DNA of 33,275 nucleotides from JBGSKY01 sp041740995 (GCA_041740995.1 JBGSKY010000009.1:1-33275); one strand, 5' to 3'; shown: positions 8,554 through 16,467, counted from the first letter of the stretch. Program-made: numbers and translations. The notes: a model not told the origin generated them from the letters alone.

Positions 8554-8598
8554 AAAAAAAACATTCTCAAACTAACATTGGGCAAGGGAAGCAATGTT
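8554..8598 (-). promoter_or_regulatory. Hairpin and U-tract between rpmC and rpsQ
   Basis: On the minus strand AACATTG and CAATGTT form a perfect 7-bp stem with an 11-nt loop (8574-8598). Twelve nucleotides later comes a run of eight T (8554-8561), then the rpsQ ATG. The gap between stem and T-run is too long for a standard intrinsic terminator. An attenuation or RNA-processing site inside the operon is possible. Confidence 0.3.
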
Positions 8599-8628
8599 GC
8601 TGTCCCGCCGCGACCTATAGCTCGTGCT

Positions 8629-8820
8629 CTAGGCCTTAACTCTTTTATTCTGAAGCGTTCGAACTTGAGCGATCAAGCGTCGATTCTTCCGGACTTGGTT
8701 GGTTGCATCGTTTCGCTCGGTCTGCGATTGAATCCGCATTCGAAAAATATTTTCGGCTGCTTCTTTCGCAGTCGCTTCCAACTGCTCGTCGCTCATCTCA
8801 CGCAAATCACGAATACTCAT
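8629..8820 (-). CDS. rpmC: 50S ribosomal protein L29
   Basis: 63 residues: MSIRDLREMSDEQLEATAKEAAENIFRMRIQ and RKNRRLIAQVRTLQNKR match the two-helix L29 hairpin at the peptide exit tunnel. It is a short gene of normal length in its expected place between rplP (67 bp upstream) and rpsQ. Confidence 0.94.
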   Translation of the reverse strand: MSIRDLREMSDEQLEATAKEAAENIFRMRIQSQTERNDATNQVRKNRRLIAQVRTLQNKRVKA

Positions 8821-8887
8821 ATCCCAAAATCCCTAAAAACAAATCTTCCACACTCTTGCTCAATGACAGTCGACGCATGGCGTCAAC

Positions 8888-9304
8888 CTACATCGGACGG
8901 CGTCGGACCAACCGCACTTTGACAGGCATTTTTGCCGCCAACCGTGCAAAACAAACTTTCGCTTGTTGTTCGGTCACACCGCTTAACTCGTACAGCACCG
9001 TGCCAGGTTTCACTACCGCGACCCAGTAATCTGGCTCGCCTTTTCCTTTACCCATTCGCGTTTCCAAAGGCTTGGACGAGACTGGTTTGTCGGGAAAAAC
9101 TCGGATGTATAACCGGCCTTCGCCACGAACATACTGATTTCCAGCAATACGTCCCGCTTCGATCGTTTGTGCTGGGATCCAGCCTGCTTGTTGACTTTGC
9201 AAACCGAACTCGCCAAAAACGACCGTGTTACCGCGGGTCGCGTTACCTTTTATACGTCCTCTTTGGCTTTTTCGGTGCTTGACCCGCTTGGGCATCAGCG
9301 CCAT
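8888..9304 (-). CDS. rplP: 50S ribosomal protein L16
   Basis: 139 residues from the ATG at 9304 (MALMPKRVKHRKSQRGRIKG), the family-standard start. A GGGAG lies nine bases upstream. The frame stays open for 29 further codons, but that extension is unlike L16. AGWIPAQTIEAGRIAG, RVFPDKPVSSKPLETRMGKGKGEPDYWVAVVKPG and the RRRPM end are diagnostic. The start lies inside the 3' end of rpsC, giving a 62-bp overlap in a different frame. L16 helps form the A-site tRNA environment. Confidence 0.94.
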   Translation of the reverse strand: MALMPKRVKHRKSQRGRIKGNATRGNTVVFGEFGLQSQQAGWIPAQTIEAGRIAGNQYVRGEGRLYIRVFPDKPVSSKPLETRMGKGKGEPDYWVAVVKPGTVLYELSGVTEQQAKVCFARLAAKMPVKVRLVRRRPM

Positions 9305-9956
9305 CGTTACCATCTCCCGCGTAAGAACCTTGATTGACCCAAACCTGAACACCAATGTTTCCCTGGGGCGTAGATGCCTCAGCGAAACCATAGTCGATCT
9401 TTGCTTGCAACGTGCTCAACGGCAACGCTCCAGCATTTCCTTTTTCACATCGCGCCATCTCAGCACCGCCAAGCCGCCCCGACATCTGTATTTTGATACC
9501 CTTTGCACCAGCATCCATCGTCTGTTCGATCGAACGCTTCATCGTACGACGGAAACTGCTGCGTCGTACAAGCTGGTTGGCAATATCTTCAGCCACCAAC
9601 TGTGCATAAATCTCTGGCCGAGCTAACTCTTCAATTTTCAAATTCACTCGACGACCGATCAAATTTTGCAGCTCTTCCTGCAAAACTTCGACCTCCTGCC
9701 CCTTTTTCCCGATGATTAGCCCCGGCTTGGCTACAAACAAAATCACACGAACTTCGTCTCGTGTTCGCTCGATCTCAATCCGATCGATGCCGGCTTGTTT
9801 GTAGTTGGTTCGTTTTGGATGGTTTTTGATAAAATGGCGAATCTTTTGATCTTCGACCAACAGCTCCGCAAACTCCTTCTTTCCGGCATACCAACGGCTT
9901 TTCCAGCCAGTCACAATGCCAGTACGGAAGCTGATCGGATTAACTTTTTGACCCAT
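9243..9956 (-). CDS. rpsC: 30S ribosomal protein S3
   Basis: 237 residues. N-terminus MGQKVNPISFRTGIV, KH domain with PGLIIGKKGQEVEVLQEEL (GxxG loop IGKKG), and C-terminal domain with GIKIQMSGRLGGAEMARCEK. The final 23 residues (from DGNDGADAQAG to KRTYKR) form a low-complexity tail whose DNA also encodes the first residues of L16. S3 lines the mRNA entry channel. It lies 21 bp after rplV. Confidence 0.96.
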   Translation of the reverse strand: MGQKVNPISFRTGIVTGWKSRWYAGKKEFAELLVEDQKIRHFIKNHPKRTNYKQAGIDRIEIERTRDEVRVILFVAKPGLIIGKKGQEVEVLQEELQNLIGRRVNLKIEELARPEIYAQLVAEDIANQLVRRSSFRRTMKRSIEQTMDAGAKGIKIQMSGRLGGAEMARCEKGNAGALPLSTLQAKIDYGFAEASTPQGNIGVQVWVNQGSYAGDGNDGADAQAGQAPKKPKRTYKR

Positions 9957-9977
9957 GATTACCTACCTAAAATCGTT

Positions 9978-10328
9978 CTAATCCAACAGTTCCAAACTGA
10001 CCGTGATGTGACTAGTTCGCTTGAAAATTGCGAACGCTTGACCGCGAGCATGTGGTTGAAAGCGCTTGATGATCGGACCACCGTCAACATGAGCTTCCAT
10101 CACAACCAATTGCTCAGGCGAGCTGGATCGGCCATCATTCTGATCAGGGTTTTGAGCACTACCGATCGCACTTCGAAGTACCTTTTCAAGCATTCGAGCA
10201 CCGCGATGCGGTTGGAAACGCAAAATTTCGATCGCTTCATCTGCGAATTTACCACGCACCAAGTCGGCCAAAGGCCGCACCTTGCGAGCGCTAATCCGAG
10301 CATAGCGATGTGTCGCTCGAAATGTCAT
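9978..10328 (-). CDS. rplV: 50S ribosomal protein L22
   Basis: 116 residues from the ATG at 10328 (MTFRATHRYARISARKVRPLADLVRG). The frame extends 44 codons further up, but that part is antisense-like sequence overlapping rpsS and is rejected. The core VLRSAIGSAQ and the C-terminal HVDGGPIIKRFQPHARGQAFAI, the tunnel beta-hairpin region, are typical. The SSHITVSLE-type ending is also normal for L22. Confidence 0.94.
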   Translation of the reverse strand: MTFRATHRYARISARKVRPLADLVRGKFADEAIEILRFQPHRGARMLEKVLRSAIGSAQNPDQNDGRSSSPEQLVVMEAHVDGGPIIKRFQPHARGQAFAIFKRTSHITVSLELLD

Positions 10329-10401
10329 GACTACAAAACTCCAAATTCGACCACTGCAACCGAAACAAACCGATTCGCTACCGAGCGAACCACACCGCAA
10401 A

Positions 10402-10665
10402 CTATCGCTTATTGCCTTTACCACCATGACCACGGAAAGTTCGCGTCGGTGCGAACTCACCCAGCTTGTGGCCTACCATGTCTTCCGTTACCAACACTTT
10501 GATATGCTGGCGACCGTTGTGAACCATAAATGTCGCACCGACGAACTCAGGCACAATCGTGCAGCGACGGGCCCATGTTGTAATTGGAGCCGTATTGCCA
10601 ATCTTGCTGAACTTTGCAAACAATTTCGGGTCAACAAAAGGACCCTTTTTCGTCGAACGTCCCAT
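10402..10665 (-). CDS. rpsS: 30S ribosomal protein S19
   Basis: 87 residues: MGRSTKKGPFVDPKLFAKF, TWARRCTIVPEFVGATFMVHNGRQHIKVLVTEDMVGHKLGEFAPTRTFRGH are S19 throughout. It is a protein of the 30S head near the tRNA A site. It lies between rplB (67 bp upstream) and rplV (73 bp downstream). Confidence 0.96.
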   Translation of the reverse strand: MGRSTKKGPFVDPKLFAKFSKIGNTAPITTWARRCTIVPEFVGATFMVHNGRQHIKVLVTEDMVGHKLGEFAPTRTFRGHGGKGNKR

Positions 10666-10732
10666 GAACTAAACGCGCTCTCGTAAATGCTCGTTAAAAA
10701 CTGAATCTTCCCAGCGACCAACCAACAATTGA

Positions 10733-11590
10733 TTATCGCAACTTCAACTGACCGTACCGAACCGACTTTCGACGGCGAATAATCGACGTGTTGGACGGTT
10801 TGCGTGGACGACGGGTACCACCACCCTTGGCTGGCTTTCCAGTCGGACTCACCGGATGGCGACCGCCCTTTGTCCGCCCTTCACCACCACCGTGTGGATG
10901 GTCGATCGGGTTCATCGCGGTTCCTCGAACGGTCGGGCGAATACCCTTCCATCGATTTCGTCCGGCCTTGCCAATAACAATCGCTCCATGATCGGGATTG
11001 CTGACCTTACCAATCGTTGCGCGACAACGACTCGGAACACGTCGGACTTCACCGCTTGGCAGTTGCAACTGCGCCCAAGTTCCTTCGCGGGCCATCAAAA
11101 CTGCCGACGTACCCGCCGAACGGCACAACATTGCGCCTCGACCAGGCTGAATCTCTATACAGCAAATTTCAGTACCAGGTGGAATATTCCGCATCGGCAT
11201 GCTGTTGCCTTGGACAGGACTTGAACCCTCACCGTTGGCAACCTTCTGCCCCGCCTTCATGCCGTCCGTTGCAACGATGTATCGTTTTTCGCCATCGCCA
11301 TATACAACCAAAGCAATCCGGGCTGAACGGTTCGGATCATACTGCACCGATTCGATTTTTGCATCGATACCATCTTTTGTCCGATGGAAATCGATCATTC
11401 GGTAGAGCTGCTTGTGACCACCACCTCGGTGACGAGCTGTAATCTTGCCCTGGTTATTGCGACCGCCATGCCGTTTGAGCCGCTTCATTAACGACTTTTC
11501 AGGCTTGGCACCTGGCGTTAGTTCAGCAAAATCGCTAACCGAAGCACCGCGTCGGCCTGGCGAAGTTGGTTTGTAATGTCGAATTCCCAT
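10733..11590 (-). CDS. rplB: 50S ribosomal protein L2
   Basis: 285 residues. GIRHYKPTSPGRRGASVSDF opens the protein. The core has HKQLYRMIDFHRTKDG, and the peptidyl-transferase-proximal C-terminal signature MNPIDHPHGGGEGRTKGGRHPVSPTGKPAKGG is complete, including the conserved His of DHPHGGG. One of the best-conserved proteins in the window, in standard S10 order 90 bp after rplW. Confidence 0.97.
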   Translation of the reverse strand: MGIRHYKPTSPGRRGASVSDFAELTPGAKPEKSLMKRLKRHGGRNNQGKITARHRGGGHKQLYRMIDFHRTKDGIDAKIESVQYDPNRSARIALVVYGDGEKRYIVATDGMKAGQKVANGEGSSPVQGNSMPMRNIPPGTEICCIEIQPGRGAMLCRSAGTSAVLMAREGTWAQLQLPSGEVRRVPSRCRATIGKVSNPDHGAIVIGKAGRNRWKGIRPTVRGTAMNPIDHPHGGGEGRTKGGRHPVSPTGKPAKGGGTRRPRKPSNTSIIRRRKSVRYGQLKLR

Positions 11591-11680
11591 AACTATTTCT
11601 CAAATGCTGGTGACCAAATTGATCACAAAAGTCATCTTTCACTATCCGAATGTCTGGACGCCCAATGCTGCACAAAAAAA

Positions 11681-12001
11681 CTAGAAAAAATCGAGTTTGT
11701 TGTCTTCATGCAGCTTCACGATAGCCTTCTTCCAGGCCTTCGTTAAACCTTCTTTTTGCTTATATCGACGTGTCTTGCCTTTGCGGTTCTGGGTTGCAAC
11801 GGCAATAACCTTCACGTTAAACAGCTCTTGGATGGCAAGCTTGATCTGGTCTTTCGATGCCATTGGGTTCACTTGAAACGCATAGCGATTGTGTCGCGAT
11901 GCCTTGTGAATACCCTTTTCAGTAACCAATGGCTTGATCACTATTTGATGCGGCGAAAGCTCGATCGAGGATACGATTCGTTTTTTTGTTGCAGTTGCCA
12001 T
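11681..12001 (-). CDS. rplW: 50S ribosomal protein L23
   Basis: 106 residues: HQIVIKPLVTEKGIHKASRHNRYAFQVNPMASKDQIKLAIQELFNVKVIAVATQNRKGKTRR is a standard L23 globular domain. The C-terminal TKAWKKAIVKLHEDNKLDFF closes it. L23 sits at the tunnel exit and docks trigger factor and SRP. It starts 1 bp past the rplD stop. Confidence 0.95.
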   Translation of the reverse strand: MATATKKRIVSSIELSPHQIVIKPLVTEKGIHKASRHNRYAFQVNPMASKDQIKLAIQELFNVKVIAVATQNRKGKTRRYKQKEGLTKAWKKAIVKLHEDNKLDFF

Positions 12002-12002
12002 A

Positions 12003-12653
12003 TTAACCGTTCGCCTCCGTTTGATTTGCGGTCGATTTGGTCAGCAGGCTGTCGAGTGCTTCTCGAGTAAACAGAAGCTTTCGAGGCCGCAGGACATTGA
12101 GTGCATTTAAGTCCGAGACGGGCGACACCGTAATTCCAGGAATATTGCGTCCGCTTAGGTAAACGTTCCGATCGACTGCAGCGGTTGCGATAGTTGCGGT
12201 TTGACCAGCGATGCCCAAGGCTTTGATAGCCGAAAACATTGCCTTCGACTTTGGGGCCGCCATGTTCAGCGAATCGACGACGACAACCGAACCGCTCTCG
12301 ATCTTCGAAGCGATCGCCATTCGGGTCGCAGCTTGAATCGCCTTTCGAGGCATCCGGTAGTAATAGGATCGAGGCTGTCGGGCGTTAGCATGTCCACCGC
12401 CACGTCGAACTGGCGAACGGCGTGAGCCAGCACGAGCGTTACCAGTTCCTTTTTGACGATAAAGCTTTTTGGTCGACCCGGAAACTTCGCTGCGAGTCTT
12501 TGTCTTATTGTTGCCCTGGCGGAGGTTAGACAGGTACATCACGACAGCATCGTGAAGCAACTGTTTAGTCACTTTAGGGGCGATCTGACGCGGGTCGACT
12601 TGCATTTCGCCGACTTGTTTGCCAGACATGTCTAAAACCGGAAGCGTAATCAT
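12003..12653 (-). CDS. rplD: 50S ribosomal protein L4
   Basis: 216 residues. The extended loop region is clear (KTRSEVSGSTKKLYRQKGTGNARAGSRRSPVRRGGGHA), as is the Rossmann-like C-terminal half with LNVLRPRKLLFTREALDSL. In E. coli L4 also represses its own operon by binding the S10 leader. A leader of about 125 nt is predicted here upstream of rpsJ, but whether it is an L4 target cannot be told. It lies 6 bp after rplC. Confidence 0.95.
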   Translation of the reverse strand: MITLPVLDMSGKQVGEMQVDPRQIAPKVTKQLLHDAVVMYLSNLRQGNNKTKTRSEVSGSTKKLYRQKGTGNARAGSRRSPVRRGGGHANARQPRSYYYRMPRKAIQAATRMAIASKIESGSVVVVDSLNMAAPKSKAMFSAIKALGIAGQTATIATAAVDRNVYLSGRNIPGITVSPVSDLNALNVLRPRKLLFTREALDSLLTKSTANQTEANG

Positions 12654-12659
12654 TTCTAC

Positions 12660-13346
12660 TTAACCAACTTTATTAGTTTCACGGATTTCAACAAAGCCGC
12701 CAGCTGCTCCGGGCACGGCACCACGGACGAGCAACAAATTGTTTTCCGTATCTACACGAACAACCTTTAGGTTTCGCATGGTGACTCGATCCCCACCATA
12801 ACGGCCAGCCATTTTCCGACCTTTGACCGATCGGCCTGGATAAGTACCGGCTTGCGTACCCCCAGCATGACGATGGCATTTTTTCACGCCGTGCGTGGCA
12901 CGCTGCCCGGCGAAATTATGTCGCTTCATGACCCCGGTAAAACCACTACCCTTGCTGGTTGCGGTGACGTCGACAGCTTTGACTCCATCAAAAATATCAA
13001 CTTTGACCTGTGCTCCAACTTCGAAAGCAGGAGCATCATCGCGGAATTCACGGACGTATCGTTGTGGTTCGCAATTGGCCTTTGGGAGCGGCTCAACACC
13101 GGTCTTCATCCGAGCCGAACGTTTGGAAGAGATTGCCGCGACGTGCCCACGAACGCTGCGAATCGCAGAACGGCGCGGCAGATCTTGGAAACCAAGCTGG
13201 ACTGCAGAATAGCCATCGCGATCAACAGTTCGGACCTGCAAAACATTGCACGGACCGACTTCAATAACAGTGACAGACATGGCGGAGCCATCTTCTAAGT
13301 AGACTTGCGTCATGCCGACCTTGCGGCCGAGTAAACCTTTCACCAT
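12660..13346 (-). CDS. rplC: 50S ribosomal protein L3
   Basis: 228 residues. N-terminus LLGRKVGMTQVYLEDGSAMSVTVIEVGPCNVLQVRT, then KGSGFTGVMKRHNFAGQRATHGVKKCHRHAGGTQAGTYPGR and KGRKMAGRYGGDRVTMRNLKVVRVD. The tip that reads GSIGQ-like in E. coli L3 reads GGTQA here. L3 is an early 50S assembly protein. It is separated from rpsJ by an unusually wide 201-bp spacer. Confidence 0.95.
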   Translation of the reverse strand: MVKGLLGRKVGMTQVYLEDGSAMSVTVIEVGPCNVLQVRTVDRDGYSAVQLGFQDLPRRSAIRSVRGHVAAISSKRSARMKTGVEPLPKANCEPQRYVREFRDDAPAFEVGAQVKVDIFDGVKAVDVTATSKGSGFTGVMKRHNFAGQRATHGVKKCHRHAGGTQAGTYPGRSVKGRKMAGRYGGDRVTMRNLKVVRVDTENNLLLVRGAVPGAAGGFVEIRETNKVG

Positions 13347-13399
13347 CGTCAGTATTTCCTGTTAATCGCTTTGCCTAGCGGGATCATCGCATTTGCGGC

Positions 13400-13419
13400 T
13401 TAGTTCAAAATCGAACTAA
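13400..13419 (-). promoter_or_regulatory. Hairpin in the rpsJ-rplC spacer
   Basis: TTAGTTC and GAACTAA form a perfect 7-bp stem with a 6-nt loop inside the 201-bp spacer between rpsJ and rplC. A second, imperfect hairpin (CAG-CTTCC paired with GGAAGCTG) lies at about 13477-13515. No U-tract follows either. Candidate regulatory or processing structure only. Confidence 0.3.
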
Positions 13420-13547
13420 ACTCAACGGATTCCGACCAACGCAATGAGCGGAAGCCAATTCGCGATAATTACCTGCCAGACTTCCAAGCCATAATGCTTT
13501 TCTGCTGGGAAGCTGAGTCCAAAAACCAAAACCAATACGCAATGCGA

Positions 13548-13874
13548 CTATCGGGAAGTCGCTTTGATCTTAATGTCAACGCCAGCGGGCAAGCTCAACT
13601 TGTTGAGTGCCTCGATGGTGCGAGCCGTAGCCTGCTTGATATCGATCAACCGCTTGTGTGTGCGGATCTCAAATTGTTGACGAGCCTTCTTGTCGATGTT
13701 GGGACCAGAAAGCACCGTGTACCGCTCGATTCGAGTTGGCAATGGGATCGGGCCATGGACTTCCGAGTGCGTCCGCTTGGCGGTTTCAACAATGTCCTGG
13801 GCACTTTGATCCAGCACGGCATGGTCGTATGCTTCCATACGAATTCGAATCACTTCATGCGAACCAGTAGACAC
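13548..13874 (-). CDS. rpsJ: 30S ribosomal protein S10
   Basis: 108 residues beginning at a GTG codon, with GAGGG upstream at suitable distance. EVIRIRMEAYDHAVLDQSAQDIVETAKRTHSEVHGPIPLPTRIERYTVLSGPNIDKKARQQFEIRTHKRLIDI is S10 throughout. It is the first gene of the block. S10 binds the 30S head and also acts in antitermination (NusE). tuf, rpsG and rpsL, often upstream, are not present. Confidence 0.95.
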   Translation of the reverse strand: MSTGSHEVIRIRMEAYDHAVLDQSAQDIVETAKRTHSEVHGPIPLPTRIERYTVLSGPNIDKKARQQFEIRTHKRLIDIKQATARTIEALNKLSLPAGVDIKIKATSR

Positions 13875-14287
13875 GATTGTAACCCTCTGACCTAATTAGC
13901 ATCTGCGAGCGCCGCAGTGCTGACCATCAACGAAACGTTTGAATCAAGCAGCAGAGAAGATATCGACTTGCGGTCAAGCGACAGCTTCCCTACGTGAGAG
14001 GCGAAAAGGATACGAGTGCAAAGTTTTCTCGTCAACACCAAACGTTGTCTTGTTATCAACATTTTTCACTTATCAAGCGATTCAATAGCTGGCATTTACA
14101 AGCTCGGGCGGCTCGTCCTGTGGAAAAGATGTTCGTATTCAAAGCCGCTTCGTGCCTACGGTCTGAGACCGCGAAAGGGCAAGACGATCAGCTTCCTTGA
14201 GGCTACAATCGCTCGCAGGGCTGGATTGCATCACCGATTCCAGGCCTCAGGTTGGAAATCTTCGGCAATCCTTGAGTAATTTGAGTT
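13875..14287. other. Divergent intergenic region upstream of the S10 block
   Basis: About 410 bp without a gene. It holds the minus-strand promoter candidate for rpsJ (14007-14035), the presumed rpsJ leader, and a perfect dyad CGGTCTGAGACCG at 14159-14171. No clear promoter was found for the divergent gene at 14288. Confidence 0.5.
14007..14035 (-). promoter_or_regulatory. Sigma-70-like promoter candidate for the S10-spc block
   Basis: On the minus strand a -35 box TTGACG (14035-14030) and a -10 box TATCCT (14012-14007) are separated by 17 bp. Transcription would start near 14000 and leave a leader of about 125 nt before the rpsJ GTG at 13874. That is a plausible length for a regulated ribosomal leader. 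Confidence 0.45.
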
Positions 14288-15460
14288 ATGAGCGGTTCGG
14301 CGGCAAGTGAGTTTGATCTGGTTGCTCAAGAAAAAGGACCTCTTCGCGCCGCATGTTGGCTCGTCGACTACTTGCGAGCAGAAAATCGCTATGGCGAATT
14401 GTTTGAAGCACTCAAGATGCGAATACGGCTCAGCATGGGGCTGGCTCCGGTCGCTTCCGAATCTGATGCGCCACTGAGCGAATCGCAAAACGACGAGCTG
14501 GAGCGAGGGCTAATCGAGGCTTGTCGCGAAGTTGGCGTCAAACTACTGGCCGCCGGCAAGCTGGAAGAGGGATGGATGTATATGCGAGCGGTTGGGGATT
14601 TGCCTGCCGCAGCAGACGCAATGAAGGAGGTGCCGGTCAACGAAGCAAATCTCGACACCCTGCTCTCGCTTTGGATGCAAGAGGGCATTGATCCGGCTCG
14701 GGGGACTTTGGAGTGCCTTAAACATCGCGGAACTTGCAACACTATCACGATGCTTGAATCAGTCGTCGCGATGCGCGGACGGACCGATCAGCAATCCGCG
14801 GTTGCGGTTCTAGTCGACAGCGTGCACGCTGAGGTTCTGGAAAACGTGCAGCAAGATATTCTCCGCCGTGAGGGAAAATTGCCCCATGAATCGACTCTGG
14901 CCGACATATTGCTCTCGCGGCCAGATCTTCTTAAAGACGGGGCCTATCACATGGACACGACGCACATCGCGTCGACCGTTCGTTTTGCCAGAGTGCTCGA
15001 CAAAAGTGAAAGTTTAGAAAAGGCGCTCGATCTTGCGATCTACGGACGGAATCTGCACTCGCAATATCAATACGCAGGTGAAGAACCGTTCGAGCCGCTT
15101 TATGCGATGTCGCTTGCTTTTTTTCGGGCTTTGCTTGGTGTGCAAATCGAAATAGCGTTGCAGTTGTTTCTGCGTAAGGCAGAGGAATTGCCGGTGCCAG
15201 AATTTGGAACGGTGGCGATCGAAACTTACGTCGATCTGCTCGCTCGCATCGGGCGTTATGACGCTGCATTAAAAGCGATGTTGCAAAAGATGCCCGACGG
15301 CGTCCGTCCTGTAGGCGTTGCGCCGTCGCTTCTGGAACTTAGCAAGTTAGCCAACGATTATGAGCCAATGCGCCTGCGGTGCAAAGAAATTGGTGACTTA
15401 ATCGGTTACGCGGCGGCAACGACGGCCGAATTGCAAAGCGCCGGAACGCGCGACAAGTAG
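14288..15460 (+). CDS. Alpha-helical hypothetical protein
   Basis: A 390-residue protein, not assigned to a named family. It has no signal peptide or membrane segment and reads as almost wholly alpha-helical, with repeat-like helices such as AAGKLEEGWMYMRAVGDLPAAADAMKEV and LARIGRYDAALKAMLQKMPDG. This suggests a TPR-like solenoid. Notable conserved-looking stretches are AACWLVDYLRAENRYGELFEALKMRIR near the N-terminus and AYHMDTTHIASTVRFARVLDKS at about residues 218-239. It is divergent from rpsJ and convergent with the exonuclease gene. I suspect it is a lineage-restricted planctomycete protein. Function unknown. Confidence 0.8.
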   Translation: MSGSAASEFDLVAQEKGPLRAACWLVDYLRAENRYGELFEALKMRIRLSMGLAPVASESDAPLSESQNDELERGLIEACREVGVKLLAAGKLEEGWMYMRAVGDLPAAADAMKEVPVNEANLDTLLSLWMQEGIDPARGTLECLKHRGTCNTITMLESVVAMRGRTDQQSAVAVLVDSVHAEVLENVQQDILRREGKLPHESTLADILLSRPDLLKDGAYHMDTTHIASTVRFARVLDKSESLEKALDLAIYGRNLHSQYQYAGEEPFEPLYAMSLAFFRALLGVQIEIALQLFLRKAEELPVPEFGTVAIETYVDLLARIGRYDAALKAMLQKMPDGVRPVGVAPSLLELSKLANDYEPMRLRCKEIGDLIGYAAATTAELQSAGTRDK

Positions 15461-15510
15461 ATTTCGAGACATGCGATGCAATCCTTCAAGTTTTCGCTTG
15501 ATCGATCGCC

Positions 15511-16329
15511 TCACTCCCACGGATTGGTCCAATCTTTCCAGTGAGAAAGATATTGTTTGTAGGCAGCGATTTCTTCGGCCTGTTCCTCAAGCATTGATTT
15601 GACTTGGCCGGTCAAAGTTGCCTCGTGTTCCAAGTCGATGTGCCCCATCAGCAGCGCTAGTCGCAGGAAAACAAAATAAGTGTCGAGGACATCGCAGCGG
15701 CAATAGTCACTGATTTCAGTCAGTTTTCCCGCTTCGTATAGACGCTGAACCATATCGCCTTGGACGTCCATTTTGCCTGGCTTGTTGAGCATCATGGCCG
15801 CAAGGTTTAGTCCGCCGCGAAACCAAGTTCCGCCGAAGTTGGTTAGCACTTCATGTAGGTCCATGTGTGCGGCAAGGTTGTAGCGATTTCGGTTTTGTTG
15901 ATAAGTTCGCTCAAACATATTGAACCACGCAGGGACGCTGATACCAAATCGATAAGCGCATAGTTCCATCAACGGCAGATCGAAGCCGCGGCCGTTGAAG
16001 GTCACAAATGTCGGACGCTGATAAGCCTCCCAACCTGTCCAGAAGTGCTTTGCGATTACGTGCGGTCGATGCAGCGGTTGGTCCAGCGAAACGATCTCTG
16101 CGAGCGAGAGGTCTTCGCGGATTTTTGCGATCACCACAGCGACTGGCAAATGGTAGGTGTGCGGAATAAAATCACTGCCGCTGCGGGCAAGCAATTCTTG
16201 CTGGAATTTGCGAATCGCTTCCGATGGCGTGAGGCCTTCGCCAGGATAGCGGCTGGTGGAGATCAATTCGCCATCGGCAATGCTTTCGATATCGAAGACG
16301 AGATACTTTATTTTTTCGCGAGTTGCCAT
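15511..16329 (-). CDS. Predicted PolB-like 3'-5' exonuclease
   Basis: 272 residues of the DEDDy exonuclease superfamily, closest by eye to the family described as related to the exonuclease domain of DNA polymerase B (DNA_pol_B_exo2 type). ExoI is VFDIES (D13, E15), ExoII is FVTFNGRGFDLPL (N112, D117) and ExoIII is YCRCDVLDTY (Y209, D213), so the catalytic set is complete. The protein is a stand-alone exonuclease domain without a polymerase, presumably acting on DNA or RNA ends. The ATG start leaves only 12 residues before the first catalytic Asp, which is typical. Confidence 0.85.
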   Translation of the reverse strand: MATREKIKYLVFDIESIADGELISTSRYPGEGLTPSEAIRKFQQELLARSGSDFIPHTYHLPVAVVIAKIREDLSLAEIVSLDQPLHRPHVIAKHFWTGWEAYQRPTFVTFNGRGFDLPLMELCAYRFGISVPAWFNMFERTYQQNRNRYNLAAHMDLHEVLTNFGGTWFRGGLNLAAMMLNKPGKMDVQGDMVQRLYEAGKLTEISDYCRCDVLDTYFVFLRLALLMGHIDLEHEATLTGQVKSMLEEQAEEIAAYKQYLSHWKDWTNPWE

Positions 16330-16372
16330 GATGGCACTATGTTAGCGGGTTTTGTACCGTAAAGCACCTGGG

Positions 16373-16417
16373 CGAGAATTGTTGATTTGTCTTACGAGAA
16401 TTGTTGATTTGTCTTAC
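16373..16417. repeat. Perfect 22-bp tandem duplication
   Basis: Two exact head-to-tail copies of a 22-bp unit beginning CGAGAATTGTTGATTTG (16373-16394 and 16395-16416, plus the following C). They lie in the spacer between the divergent exonuclease and phosphatase genes. Confidence 0.9.
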
Positions 16418-16467
16418 TTGTCGCGATCGATACAACCAGGTTTTAGCTCCAATCATCGGATTGTTTT

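Noticed and set aside
10329..10460. 44-codon N-terminal extension of L22
   Set aside because: Overlaps rpsS and is unlike any L22 N-terminus. The ATG at 10328 gives the standard start.
14053..14061. TTATCAACA as a DnaA box
   Set aside because: One mismatch to TTATCCACA, single copy, no dnaA/dnaN or AT-rich unwinding region. No evidence for an origin.
16332..16346. TGGCACTATGTTAGC as a second sigma-54 promoter upstream of the phosphatase gene
   Set aside because: GG/GC spacing is right but three defined consensus positions are wrong, and part of the element abuts the exonuclease start. Too weak to call.
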